NCBI GenBank assembly: GCA_001566295.1
Contig: KQ964254.1
Location: forward strand, 372,001-436,000
Direction of reading: 5' to 3'
Origin: Microdochium bolleyi
Lineage: Eukaryota; Ascomycota; Sordariomycetes; Xylariales; Microdochiaceae
Length of the DNA stretch: 64,000 nt
Shown: positions 42,540-52,623 of the stretch, in pieces
How positions within the stretch are numbered: the stretch's first letter is position 1
How the letters are laid out: the number at the start of each line of letters is the position of its first letter
Translations under genes and position numbers: made by a program
Notes under the pieces: model-generated
What the model saw: the letters and a program-made list of their open reading frames with translations, nothing else
The model's database searches: none
What the model was told of the DNA's origin: nothing

Positions 42540-45119
42540 ATCGGCGAGAACGTTGCCTTACGACTCCGACTAGATCTTGAGTGTACTGATTCTCAGCGCG
42601 AAGCGTTCACCCGGACTGAAGTCGGCATGGTTCTCTCGATCAAGGCCGCCCGGCAACAACACCGTCGAGCTTGGACTTGGCTTCTGAGAAGCGGCCCAGT
42701 GCCACCAGGCCAGAAACCAGATATGAAGACCGTGAATGGTGTTGATATACTGCTTGACGTCAGACAGCTTGATCTTCGAGCATGGAGCTTCACGACTTCC
42801 TCTGGCTCGCCTCGTGATGCAGTTCCGAATCATCGCTTCGTGCCAGTGCGAGGATTTACATCTTCTTTTCCAGGGCGGATGGTATCCAAATAATCGCCGT
42901 CCAGGAGTGACATTCGTGTCGTAAAGGTATGCAGTTTATGGACGCGGGGTGGTCTCTTTGCGAAAGTCATTGAGCAAGCTGACATACGACCCTCATGGAC
43001 TCAAGCCGTCGTCAAGTTCCGTACTCGCCGACTCTCTTGAGATAACGGATGCAAATCAACACCGGACAACTGAGTCTCTCACACATCGAGGTCTCCTCGC
43101 GACGTTCCCAGAACAGGAACAGTCCTGGCGAGCCCGGACGAGGCTGTGCAGGCTTCGTATTTAACAGCTCTGTGTGTTGCCTAGGAGTGCTGACGAGCAG
43201 TCATCTGAGTCATGCTTTCAAAAGGATCCATAGGATCATTCCTTCAGCCCTGTGAAGACACTCGCCGCCGCTGATCATGTCGAAAGACAGAGTGCAGCTG
43301 ACAACTGACGTGCTTGGCTGTCAGCGTGACAGACTCATTGCTGCTGTCGACACCTGCAGGCCTTGATGATGCCCAGTGTGGTTTGACAAGTCTCCTTGCC
43401 TTGTTGTCGAGGGTATTTGCGACCCCACGAAGAATCCAGGCGATTAAATTGTAGTGAAGGAATGTGTTGTGGTCAATCACAACGACCACGGCAGAAGGAA
43501 CGGGATGGCGTTCGCAGATCCTGCGCCTGAGTTCTCAGGATTCGCCCACAAGACTAAGATCCAAGCACTTAGCTCATTCCAAGCCTGACTTCTGATCCGA
43601 ACAGTAAGTCCATGATCGACAATGTTGAAGACCCGAGAAACACTTGAGAGCAGGGTCAACTGGAGCCGTCGCTCGGCAAACAATGCCTCGGGAGGATTCC
43701 ATCTAGCGCAGGCACGAGCTTGTTCGTAATTGTAAAGTCCTGCATATCATGACCTCAGTGCTTGGCAGCTCGAAGAATCCGAACGTCAACTCGTGAAATC
43801 AGCTCACTTACCATACGGCCCTTCGCAGCCTGATCTCTTGTGGAGGATCTTAAGTTACACGGGGATACGGGCTAGGCTACACTACTGCCCCATCCGTTCT
43901 GCGAAATAGGAACAGAGTTTGAAGTTATCCCGAGCCAGGGAGAGATTGTCGTGCCGCCGCTTTGTGATGAAGTTGCCTTGGTCTCGAGATTACGATCCGG
44001 ACCGACTTCTCACGGACACGGAGGCTGGCTCTAACAAACCCCCAAGGAATCGTAGAATACTCTATCGGCACAACCCGACCACGTCCAGCCGCCTCCCGCC
44101 AGCTGAAGCTCGTTTCATCCTCGGCTACCGTTGTGCGGCCCGCACGTAGTGTCCGCCTTGGTTGTGTTGTCCACTCAACCCACCCTGGCGGCGTCCAGCT
44201 GGTGAGGGGTTCTGGGTGGTGGCTATAAATATGCCACTGGCAGGGGGATCCAGCAGTGCAGCCCTGCCGGTATACCCATGTCGCTGGTGCTCCAACCTGC
44301 AGCGAGTGGGATACTGGGCTAGTCAGATTATCAGGTTTTTCAGTCGTTCCTTGGATGGTCGAGCGATAACGAGTCGAGTTATGCGCTGTACTTTTGGAGT
44401 TCAATGCATGGCCCCCAGGTCTCCAATGACTTTGCAAGAAGATGTGCTCTGTCGGGAAGGTGATAGAGTGCTCAGTCTTCGTCACCAAAGTTCCGAGGGT
44501 CGAACGAGGACGGCTTCCTTACGCTTATCACTTTTCCTCCCCCTTCTGTTCAATACATGGCGATCGACAGCTATCTTTCAGTCAAATCAGGTTGTTGAGC
44601 CATGGACAGGGCAAACTTATTTGAGGATCTCTAGTACCGCCGGACGTACAGTTACATTGCATCTGATTTCAAAGACCTTCGATTCTCTGCAGAAGAAACT
44701 CAAGCCACGTGTGCCTCGAATCATCGGCACAAGCCTGGCATCCCAAAGCAATACCGGTAACGACTACTGCCCACCACCACCCATCACGAGCTGTCGTCAC
44801 CCCATTGCAGGTCTTGCAGATGGTCCCCCTCCATCCATTCTGCGCCTCCCCGGGCAAAGATCCGAACATGGAAATGAACCCCTTGAATCAGGCGAGCGAC
44901 GAGGAGAGAGACTATCCACCCTCAAGGCCGCCGCCAAGCTGGCGTGAGAGAAAGAGGGTGGCCAGGCCTGCGATGCCGTCGACCTGATCGGCAGTGGAGA
45001 TTTGCCATGCGAACCGGGTCTCGCACCCGTCCCGCCCCCCCTCTCCTTCTCCAAAGGCGGGCCATCAACTGAAGAAGGAAGGGTAGTACCCTTGCCGGGG
45101 ACCCCTGGAATGGAGAGAG

Positions 45120-45238
45120 GCTCAGCTCAGCTCACATGCCGGGGGGCCTGTCCTGCCAACGCGCGCTGACGGGATTCTTACAGCGGTCGGCTCCGGGCTG
45201 GGTTACCGAGACGGATCCCAAAGCTGAGCTGAGCTCAG
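45120..45238. repeat. Imperfect inverted repeat GCTCAGCTCAGCTCA / AGCTGAGCTGAGCTCAG
   Basis: The arms at 45120-45134 and about 45222-45238 are complementary over 11 or more bases and flank about 85 bp. Each arm is itself a short direct repeat of GCTCA. It could fold into a hairpin. No role is evident. Confidence 0.6.
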
Positions 45239-46141
45239 AAAGGAAGAGCAGCAGTGGTCTTGTGATAGCCAATGTCGAAAGTCGGCTGTCAGCTGCTCAA
45301 CGGCGGCGGTGCAGATGAAGCTCTAGACGACTAGGCTAGTAGACGGAAAGCGACATGGCAGAGACGGATTCGCCCGTGTGGTCGCACAGCCGGCCTACTG
45401 CCCATACCACAGCCTGCATGTTTGTCCATCCCCATGGTTTCCCCACGAGCTGCAGACTGCGTCTAGATTCTGCTGTCAATGCGCCGTCATGCCGTCGTGG
45501 ACCTGAGGCTCGCCGCCGTGTGTGGGAGGGAAACCGCTGAGGAGAGGCTCAACTCCAGCCGGCCGAGAGCACTCTAACCATCAGGCGGATTAGACAAGGA
45601 CAAGAAGCTTGGCTGCCGCCTCGCTCGTGTTGGGCGTCCAATCCGAGGACTGTCTATTTACAGGGCTACAGGGGGTTACCTACCTGACATACCGTCCGAT
45701 GGGGAAAAGATCATGGGAGATTGCTGCGCGGAAGCCCTCTGCTGCCCACTCCATCTCTCACGTCAGCAGCGCCCGGTGGGACCGAAAACTGGTCGCTGTG
45801 GCCAGCCTGCATGACAGATCCCGACCCCCGGACCCCCGAGCAGACCAGACGGAAATGTAGCCCGGTCGGTCTTGCTTGCCGTGTTGTCTGCAGCTGCAGC
45901 TGCAGGCGTGCGTGCGTGCGTGTCTGTCCATCCATGTGGCGTTGGCAGTGCCATCGCATGTCCGAGGCACCCTCTTTTTCTTTCGGGCAGGGCAGGGAGG
46001 GAGAGGAGAAGACGCGGGAAGGATATTAGACCAGCCAGGATTGCGGATGCGATGCGATGGTTCCCCCTTGCCGTTGCGACTCTCATCTTTCTAAGCGAGA
46101 GGTTGATATAATCCACCGAGCCCGTCGCCAAGTGTCTGCCT

Positions 46142-46148
46142 TTTGCTC
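46142..46148 (+). promoter_or_regulatory. TTTGCTC, possible copper-response element
   Basis: This is the core of the yeast Mac1 low-copper site, 305 bp upstream of the ATG of the BIM1-like gene. A 7-mer occurs by chance several times in 64 kb, so this is only suggestive. Confidence 0.25.
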
Positions 46149-46452
46149 TGGACTGGTACAAGAAGAGACCAGGCACTTACTTCTCTCTCGTCTTCCTGCC
46201 TGAGGTTCCTGTCGCTTTGCCCGCCATTGTGATCGACTGTTTGAATTACCTACGACAATCGGTTGGTATCAAGCCTCGCAGCACACGCATCCATTAACTT
46301 GGACCTGCTTTCACGACGAAGCTCAAACACCTGGACAACAAGCTTGACAAGCTCCGACGTACCTGAGATAATCTCGTCTGCTCGACAGCAAGAGAACGCA
46401 AGAAGATTTCAAGTCCAACACAGAGACAAAAGAAAAAATAAAATCAAGCGCA

Positions 46453-47600
46453 ATGTTTTCCAGGACAATCCTCTCCAAAGCGCTCGCCGTGCTGGCGGGC
46501 AGCGCCGCCGTCGTCGACGCCCACATCGCCATCACGTACCCGGGCTCGCGAGGCAACACGTTCCCCAAGAACGGCACGGTAGCGCAGAGCGACGGCCTCG
46601 TCGTGGCCACCATCGCCAACGGCTCGGAACCGATATACCCGTACGGCATGGCGATGGCGTATCCATGTAAGTGAGGAAAAAGAAGCCTGACAATCAAGAT
46701 GGGTGGCCACGCAGATCGCAACCTCTTGCTATACACACAGCCACATCTTTCGACTCGCCCACTCATGGATCCAACGTCCAAATAACTTTGTGAACTCTGC
46801 TAACGCCTCTACTTTTCCTCAATCCACAGGCGGCGGCCTCCCCACGACGACCAACCGCACGCTGTGGCCGCTCACGGGTTCCGCGCCCATCATCCTGCAG
46901 CCCGGCCACCAGGCCAACCACGACTGGGGCATCATCTTCGTCAACATCGGGCTGGGCACGACGCCGGCAAACTTCTCGACGCAGATGATCCACGAGTTCT
47001 CCTTCACTTTCCCCTCGGCCAAGGAGTACGACAACCAGATCTGCCTGCCGGACGTGAGCCTGCCGCAGACCGTGCGCGACGCCGTCGGCGCGGGGCTCGT
47101 GAAAGCCGGAGACAACGCGACGATCCAGGTCGTCGAGACGGCCAAGCACGGCGGCACGCTGCACAGCGTAAGTGACCTGCCTCCCCCCCCCCCCCCCCCC
47201 CCCCCCCTTCTCCCCCCGTCTCCGCCACCTTATAAGTGGCAGCTTCCCCCTCGAGCGGAACACATGAAGTAGAGCTAACTCTCATTCCTTTCCGTTCTCC
47301 GGGCAGTGCATCGACATCACCTTTACCAACTCCGTCTACCCTTCCGCCGACGTGCCCGACGTCTCGACGCGGGGCCTGTCGTGCCGCAACGACACGCAGT
47401 TCGCCTTCGCGCCCGTGACGTACGGCGACTGGGCCGCCAGCGGCGACGGGTACTCGAAGAACCAGTCGCTCGCGCTGGGGCTGGGGCTCGGCCTCCCGCT
47501 GATCGCCATCTGCTGCGTGCAGGGCTACTTCCTGTGGCGGGCGCGGCGGCTCAACAAGCGCTACGAGGCGAGCGGGCTGGCGATGGGCATCAAGGCGTGA
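46453..47600 (+). CDS. BIM1-like copper acquisition / LPMO-like (X325) protein with C-terminal membrane anchor, 3 exons, 281 aa
   Basis: Exons 46453-46666, 46830-47167 and 47307-47600. The joins give MAYP-CGGLPTTTNRTLWPL and GGTLHS-CIDITFTNS, both in phase. A signal peptide (MFSRTILSKALAVLAGSAAV) ends at VDA just before His24, which becomes the mature N-terminus (HIAITYPGSRGNTFP). An N-terminal histidine starting HxxxxYPGxRG is the hallmark of the X325/BIM1 family, which binds Cu(II) and in Cryptococcus aids copper uptake rather than oxidising polysaccharide. Other possible ligands are His98 and His102 (LQPGHQANHDWG). Cysteines 72, CLPD, CIDI and RGLSCRND would form disulfides. The C-terminus has a 20-residue hydrophobic helix (SLALGLGLGLPLIAICCVQG) followed by about 25 hydrophilic residues (FLWRARRLNKRYEASGLAMG), so it is a type I membrane protein and not GPI-anchored. 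The second intron contains a 25-nt poly-C tract. Confidence 0.88.
47183..47207 (+). repeat. Poly-C tract, 25 nt, inside intron 2 of the BIM1-like gene
   Basis: The tract begins 15 nt after the splice donor of the 139-nt intron (47168-47306) and is followed by more C-rich sequence. It is the longest homopolymer in the window. Confidence 0.9.
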
Positions 47601-48370
47601 CTATTGCCGGCTGGTGAGGCGGGGGACGTTGTTGATGGGGAGGGCGGGGTGGTCATGATGAAGCCGCGGGCAAGGGAAGAGGGTTTGCCCGAAGCATTCG
47701 GGAGCGGGGTGGGAAGAGGATGATATAAAAAAAAGTCATGGTTGGAGTTTCGAGGCGTTTGGGAAGTGGGTTTTTGCTGAGCAGGCTGATCACGCTGCTC
47801 GCCTACTCTTGATGATACCAATTCTAATGTTGAATGCAAGCACATTTACCTTGCACTGCTTCTATGCTGTGTTCGCCGGGTTGTCTCTGAAATAGATGTC
47901 GTAAGACGCACGTTGTGTCCAGCAATGTTAAAATGTTCGTGACGAGTGATGTTGAGAGGCGTTGTGTGCATCTTCCCCCACGATACCTATGTTTCTGCTG
48001 CTGCTGCCATTGGAAGCAAGGATGCACCGAGATCGTAGCCGTAGTTTGTGTGGATGACCGTTGGCAGGTTGCTACTCACTTGACAATGAAGAAGATGCTC
48101 TTGTGACGCTCGTGTCCTTATCTGCGGCGCTTAACACTAGCGATATATGTACGTGACATTCCTCGCGCACAGCTGATCACAATACGGAATGTGACGGTGT
48201 TTTCAGCACTGTCAGCACAGCGGCCAATGCCAGTGTTTGAGAGGACAGCACGCAGGAGCCTCTTGAGATGAGAAGAAATCCCCAGATGCTAGATGCGCAA
48301 AGGCCTCACAGTGATCACATGCACGCAGGGCATCTAATCGAGATCAAAAGTACGATTACCCTTACCAATT
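47601..48370. other. 3' flank of BIM1-like gene
   Basis: The sequence is AT-richer and includes an A run near 47729. No gene is seen. Confidence 0.45.
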
Positions 48371-48714
48371 TTGAGAGATCTTAGCACGCTTCGCCCCAGA
48401 AATCAGCAAGCAGCCTTAGTCCCGAGCAACGAAGTAGTGAAGAAGAACCTAGCAAGGTGGGTGCAAGAACCGTCGCCCAATGTCATCTGCCTCGCGACCT
48501 GGATGGACTGCTACGCCGTGCGCTACATCGTGCAGAAGGGCATTGGCGGCACGCAGCTCTGGTGGAAGGAGTGCGGCACGTGTGGCGCGCACTCGACCGA
48601 CGTGTCAAGAAGAAGTGCAGCTGCGGTCACAAGCTCTGCAAAAGGTCCCGTTCTGGGGCGCCGCAGGCGTTTGAGGGATGCACTGAGGTGCTGAAGGTGA
48701 GGTTGAGTCAGTGA
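48371..48714 (+). pseudogene. Probable gene relic with split cysteine motif (frameshift)
   Basis: From about 48440 to 48600 one frame shows strong fungal codon bias and protein-like sequence (PNVICLATWMDCYAVRYIV, then TQLWWKECGTCGA). From about 48590 the bias moves to another frame (RRVKKKCSCGHKLCKRSR, then FEGCTEVLKVRLSQ and a stop at 48714). The two parts together contain CxxC and CxCxxxxC spacings like a small zinc-binding or disulfide-rich domain, but no plausible intron joins them. There is no ATG at the start of the biased segment. A decayed gene fragment with a one-base frameshift, or a sequencing error in a small gene, are both possible. I do not recognise the family. Confidence 0.4.
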
Positions 48715-50400
48715 GCGAACAAGTCGTGGCCTGATATTGAGGCCGGTGGTGATGATGAAACCGCGATGGGACGATTCTGGAAAGAAGCATCTATCCCAAA
48801 GATCCCGGACATCCCCCCCAGGGTCGACTGCAACCCCTTGCGGATGAAGATGTCGAGTTCGAGGCGGGGATGGAGTATTAGTAGAGGTAGGTATTGAGTT
48901 TCAGCTGGCGATATGGTCGTGCCCTGTGCTATATCGGGGTGCATCCTCGCTGCCGATCGGCAGGGTCCAGAGCCTGTGTCGGGACTGAGTAGCTGGCTGT
49001 TTCACCTTGTCATGACTTCTGTGCCCGATGTTACCCTTATTCTGTCTCACTATGGCATTGTTGCGTGCAGTGGAGGGCCATCTGCAGACAAGCCAGCAAG
49101 CAGTGTGATGCCTCAGTCGCCAGCTCGTGACCCTGTTCAAGACAGGCTGCCGACTTCCTATTCACCGCCACAGTAGGCAGAAGGCTGTGGGCCCTCAGTG
49201 GCCGGCCATCCGGGTGCCGAGACGCAGGCTGAGGCCGACCGGCCGGCGTTGTAGCACACGGCCGATACGGCCTGCGGAGAAGGTGGAGCTGCGGCCAGAG
49301 AGGTGCTCCGACATCTCCCGTCTCTCCGCAGGCGCCGCGTCACAAGCTGGGGCTCTGCATGCATCGCGACCTTGGCGTTGATAGCATCAGCGCGGCGTTG
49401 CTGGTTGTGACGAGGACGACGCTGGACAAGGACGACTTCAGTCATCTACCCCGACACGACATGATGGCCGAGGGCCGTGCAGCACTGGGCATTGTCTGAA
49501 GCAGGCGATCTGTCGGAGGTTTGTAACGTGGTTGGTGCGGGATGTCACCCGGAGGCTCCCTCGCGGAAGGTGTGTGGCCGCGGGTCAGGGTCTTTCCGAT
49601 ATGCTTACCTTAAGGTTGTTTCTTCTCCAGCGAGCACTGCGCCAGTCGGATGGCCCGAGGATGTTTTGGCTTGCAAGGCTGCTCGGCAGTTGGGGTCGAG
49701 TTGGAGGTGCGGGAGCAGATCGGCAGGCCCCGACTTGCGACGGCCATGCTGAAACCGCGATGGGACAGTCTGCCAGCGCGCACCGACTCAGTTCGAAGCA
49801 GCCTGCGCCTGGAATGTGCCGCAGCGGTGTGGTCGCCGCATGGAATGCACGCTTGCATCGCGACTTCCCCAGACGGCGCTAGCGGGCAAGTGCAGCCTTG
49901 GCAGTCAGACCTCGCCCGGCTCGAGTCGGGATCCAGCACGGCGCACCTGCTGTGCCGAGTGTCCAGCAGACAGAGGACTTCTCGTCGAGGTGGAGAGGCG
50001 AGTCTTGGCTGACGATCTCGACTGGCCACGCGCGGTGCCCAGGTGCGCCGGCACCAGCCCGCCCCGGTTTTACACGAGCCGCCCCTTGCTGCGCTGGTCA
50101 CCACTGACCACTTTCACGCCTTCTGCCTTTTTTCTCCAGGGCCCAGCCCGGCCATATTAGAGGCTTCCATCGCCCGCCCGGTCGTCAGCCTCCGTCCAGC
50201 TCATCTCCCGGGCCAGCAGCACCAGTAGCACACTACCATCCTTCCAACGACACCGGCCCCGATCGTCTGGATGTCCCCGGCACAGTCTCTGCGGATTGGA
50301 CTGAGCGCAGGCTCGACTGGCTGAACAGGGCCCCGTGGCACCGGCACATATCATATTCTACTGTACGAAACAAACCAACAGCACTCACTCTATCGACATC
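48715..50400. other. Intergenic upstream of the ZIP transporter
   Basis: About 1.7 kb with no gene-like frame. It includes possible zinc-response half-sites at 49369-49374 and 49607-49616. The last 350 bp are pyrimidine-rich. Confidence 0.45.
49607..49616. promoter_or_regulatory. ACCTTAAGGT palindrome, near match to a zinc-response element
   Basis: The yeast Zap1 site is ACCTTNAAGGT (11 bp), and fungal ZafA sites contain CAAGGT. This 10-bp palindrome lacks the central base. A separate ACCTTG (CAAGGT on the other strand) is at 49369-49374. Both lie 0.8-1.0 kb upstream of the ZIP gene. Regulation by zinc is inferred only. Confidence 0.3.
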
Positions 50401-51981
50401 ATGGAGTACACAGCATCACGCGGGCGCGATGCTCCGGCACAGACCCGGGCTGCCAGCAATGGCTTCCCGCTCGACGTCAAGGCAGACAACAGCCACAACA
50501 GCAGCCTCCACCACCCTCACATGGGCACAGCCCGTGGCTTCTCGGGTGTCTGGAGCAATGCCAGATCCTCAAGGATCTTGGGATGGGTCGCCTGGATCTT
50601 GTCCGTCCTCGTTTGTTCCGCGATTCTCTCTTCCATACTGGCCTCGGCCCCTGCTCTGCAGACTTCATGGCAGCGCCCTGCAGAGGCTAGTCCGCCTTCG
50701 TCACATGGTAACATCGGGATCGCGGGCGATCACATGTCACTACACTTTCCTCGCTCAGACATGGGCCCGGTTGGCAGTGCTCGAGCAACGCCTGTCGTCA
50801 AGCGGGAAAGTACTTGTGCCAGTGGAGACGAACCTGTGGACGACTATGATCTGCCGCTGAGGATCGGCGCCGTCTTCATCATCCTCTTCGTATCAGCGAG
50901 CGCCTGTGCCTTCCCGCTGCTAGCATCCAAGCTTCCTGGCCTGCGCATGCCCTCGGACTTCTTCTTCTCGGTCAGGCACTTCGGCACTGGCGTCCTCATT
51001 GCCACGGCTTTCTGCCACCTGCTCCCGACTGCCTTCACCTTGCTGCACGACCCTTGTCTGGACGAGTTCTGGAGAGAGGGCTACGCCGCGATGCCCGGTG
51101 CCATTGCCCTTGGGGCCGTCCTGTTCGTCACCGCCATTGAGATGTGGCTGCATCCGGGTCGTCATTGCCACGAACAGCCGCCAGCAGCCGAGCCCGCCGT
51201 GCCACACAATAGGCAAAAGGGCCAGTTCAATGGCCGCGAGAGCAGCATTGGCCGCCACCTTTCCTTCATCAACAACGGCGCTGCTCCCGGCAGCAGAATC
51301 ACATCTAGCGTGCTTTCCGATGACCCAGAGCTGGCCGCCTACATGAAGAGGGAATTCCAACAGCCAGCGATCGAAGAGGGCAAGGTCCTGAACACCCCCA
51401 GGGACACTCCCTTGACAAGCCCAAACGCCATCAATACTACTTTCCGCGACCATGCTGATCCATCTGCTCTCACTCCCGAGCAGAAACGCAAGCGCGAGAC
51501 TACGCAGTGCTTCCTGCTGGAAATGGGTATCCTGTTCCACAGCGTGTTCATCGGTATGGCCCTAAGCGTGGCTTTGGGCAGTCAGTTCGTCGTTCTCCTC
51601 GTCGCCATCTCCTTCCATCAAATGTTTGAAGGTCTCGCCTTGGGTTCCAGGATCGCGGCCATCGACTGGCCCAAAGAGAAGTCCCTGCAGCCATGGCTGA
51701 TGGCGCTCGCGTACGGCTGCACGACCCCTCTGGGACAGGCCATTGGCCTCGCCACGCGGTCGGCATACAGCCCAGACTCGGAGGTGGGCCTCATCCTCGT
51801 GGGCGTGATGAACTCGATCTCTTCAGGCCTGCTGATCTTTGCCTCGCTGGTCGAGCTTCTGTCGGAGGACCTCCTGAGCGACGAGAGCTGGAAGATTCTG
51901 CGAGGCAAGCGGCGCGTTTGTGCTTTCTTCCTGGTCATTGCTGGGGCGTTCGGCATGAGTCTTATTGGAGCGTGGGCTTGA
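50401..51981 (+). CDS. ZIP-family zinc transporter, 526 aa
   Basis: Single exon starting at the ATG at 50401 (MEYTASRGRDAPAQTRAASN). A first hydrophobic segment (LGWVAWILSVLVCSAILSSI) precedes a Cys-bearing loop, then the ZIP core: RIGAVFIILFVSASACAFPL, HFGTGVLIATAFCHLLPTAF, LGAVLFVTAIEMWLHPGRHC. A long cytosolic loop (residues about 258-360) with few histidines follows. Then come the signature TM4-5 motifs HSVFIGMALSVALG and HQMFEGLALGSRI, whose His and Glu residues form the metal site, and helices GLILVGVMNSISSGLLIFAS and VCAFFLVIAGAFGMSLIGAW. It resembles Zrt1/Zrt2-type plasma membrane zinc importers; iron or manganese transport cannot be excluded. The stop is at 51981. Possible zinc-response half-sites occur upstream. 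Confidence 0.92.
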   Translation: MEYTASRGRDAPAQTRAASNGFPLDVKADNSHNSSLHHPHMGTARGFSGVWSNARSSRILGWVAWILSVLVCSAILSSILASAPALQTSWQRPAEASPPSSHGNIGIAGDHMSLHFPRSDMGPVGSARATPVVKRESTCASGDEPVDDYDLPLRIGAVFIILFVSASACAFPLLASKLPGLRMPSDFFFSVRHFGTGVLIATAFCHLLPTAFTLLHDPCLDEFWREGYAAMPGAIALGAVLFVTAIEMWLHPGRHCHEQPPAAEPAVPHNRQKGQFNGRESSIGRHLSFINNGAAPGSRITSSVLSDDPELAAYMKREFQQPAIEEGKVLNTPRDTPLTSPNAINTTFRDHADPSALTPEQKRKRETTQCFLLEMGILFHSVFIGMALSVALGSQFVVLLVAISFHQMFEGLALGSRIAAIDWPKEKSLQPWLMALAYGCTTPLGQAIGLATRSAYSPDSEVGLILVGVMNSISSGLLIFASLVELLSEDLLSDESWKILRGKRRVCAFFLVIAGAFGMSLIGAWA

Positions 51982-52623
51982 AGAGACTACTCTGGCATAT
52001 TTTGCTTTATTGCATAAAAAAACGGTTTGGGATCAGGCGCAAATGCGCAGGAAATTATGACGGGCAAGGCTGCATTGATATTTCAGGTAGAGAATCACGA
52101 GACCATGTTTGAGACGCAGCTGTCACGTCGACCCCTTTGCTTGTGATCCGCTGTATACCGCCTACGACGTTCGTTTCCCGCGGCAGCTGTGAGATGTCCT
52201 TGCGCTCCCCCTGTCGGAGAAATGCTGTGGTGATTGTTTTCCCCTGCAATTGGTCAGCGGCACCGGTGGACGTCGAGTCACAGTGATGATCCCGCCATCT
52301 GCGCCGCCGTTCCGCTCCGCCGGCGCCGGCACAGCAGCTGGCCAATCACTGCGGGGCCAAATCGTGTCCCTGTGGACCCCTGCCCTTTTTCGCTGGAGCT
52401 TCCGAATTGATCGTCTAAGGATCATTCGATATAGGTAGTGGCACCCGCACACCTCTGCCCTTGACTGCCCTCTTTCGAGGCCCAAACAGGGACGGCGAAC
52501 AGCACCACCGGCCCCGAGACAACGTCCAGCGACTTGAACGGCTGGCTGTGTACCACGGCACGGATATCATTTGGAGTTGGTCTTCCTTCTCGACCACAAG
52601 ACCTCCCAACAACCACGCCCACC
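51982..52623. promoter_or_regulatory. Intergenic: ZIP 3' flank and COX15 promoter
   Basis: Two CCAAT boxes in opposite orientation, at 52249-52253 (ATTGG) and 52342-52346 (CCAAT), lie about 375 and 280 bp upstream of the COX15 ATG. CCAAT is the binding site of the HAP/CBC complex, which controls respiratory and heme genes in fungi. The leader is CT-rich. No other gene is seen. Confidence 0.45.

Larger units (their letters stand above)
42540..46452. other. Gene-poor block, part 2 (gap to BIM1-like gene)
   Basis: 3.9 kb without a supportable gene. Between 43700 and 43244 on the minus strand, two overlapping frames read like worn coding sequence (see findings). A TATAAATA at 44223-44230 has no convincing frame downstream. 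The last 300 bp form the promoter/leader of the BIM1-like gene. Confidence 0.45.

Noticed and set aside
42453..42893. A frame running across the N gap
   Set aside because: It includes a poly-G run and unknown residues, so nothing can be concluded.
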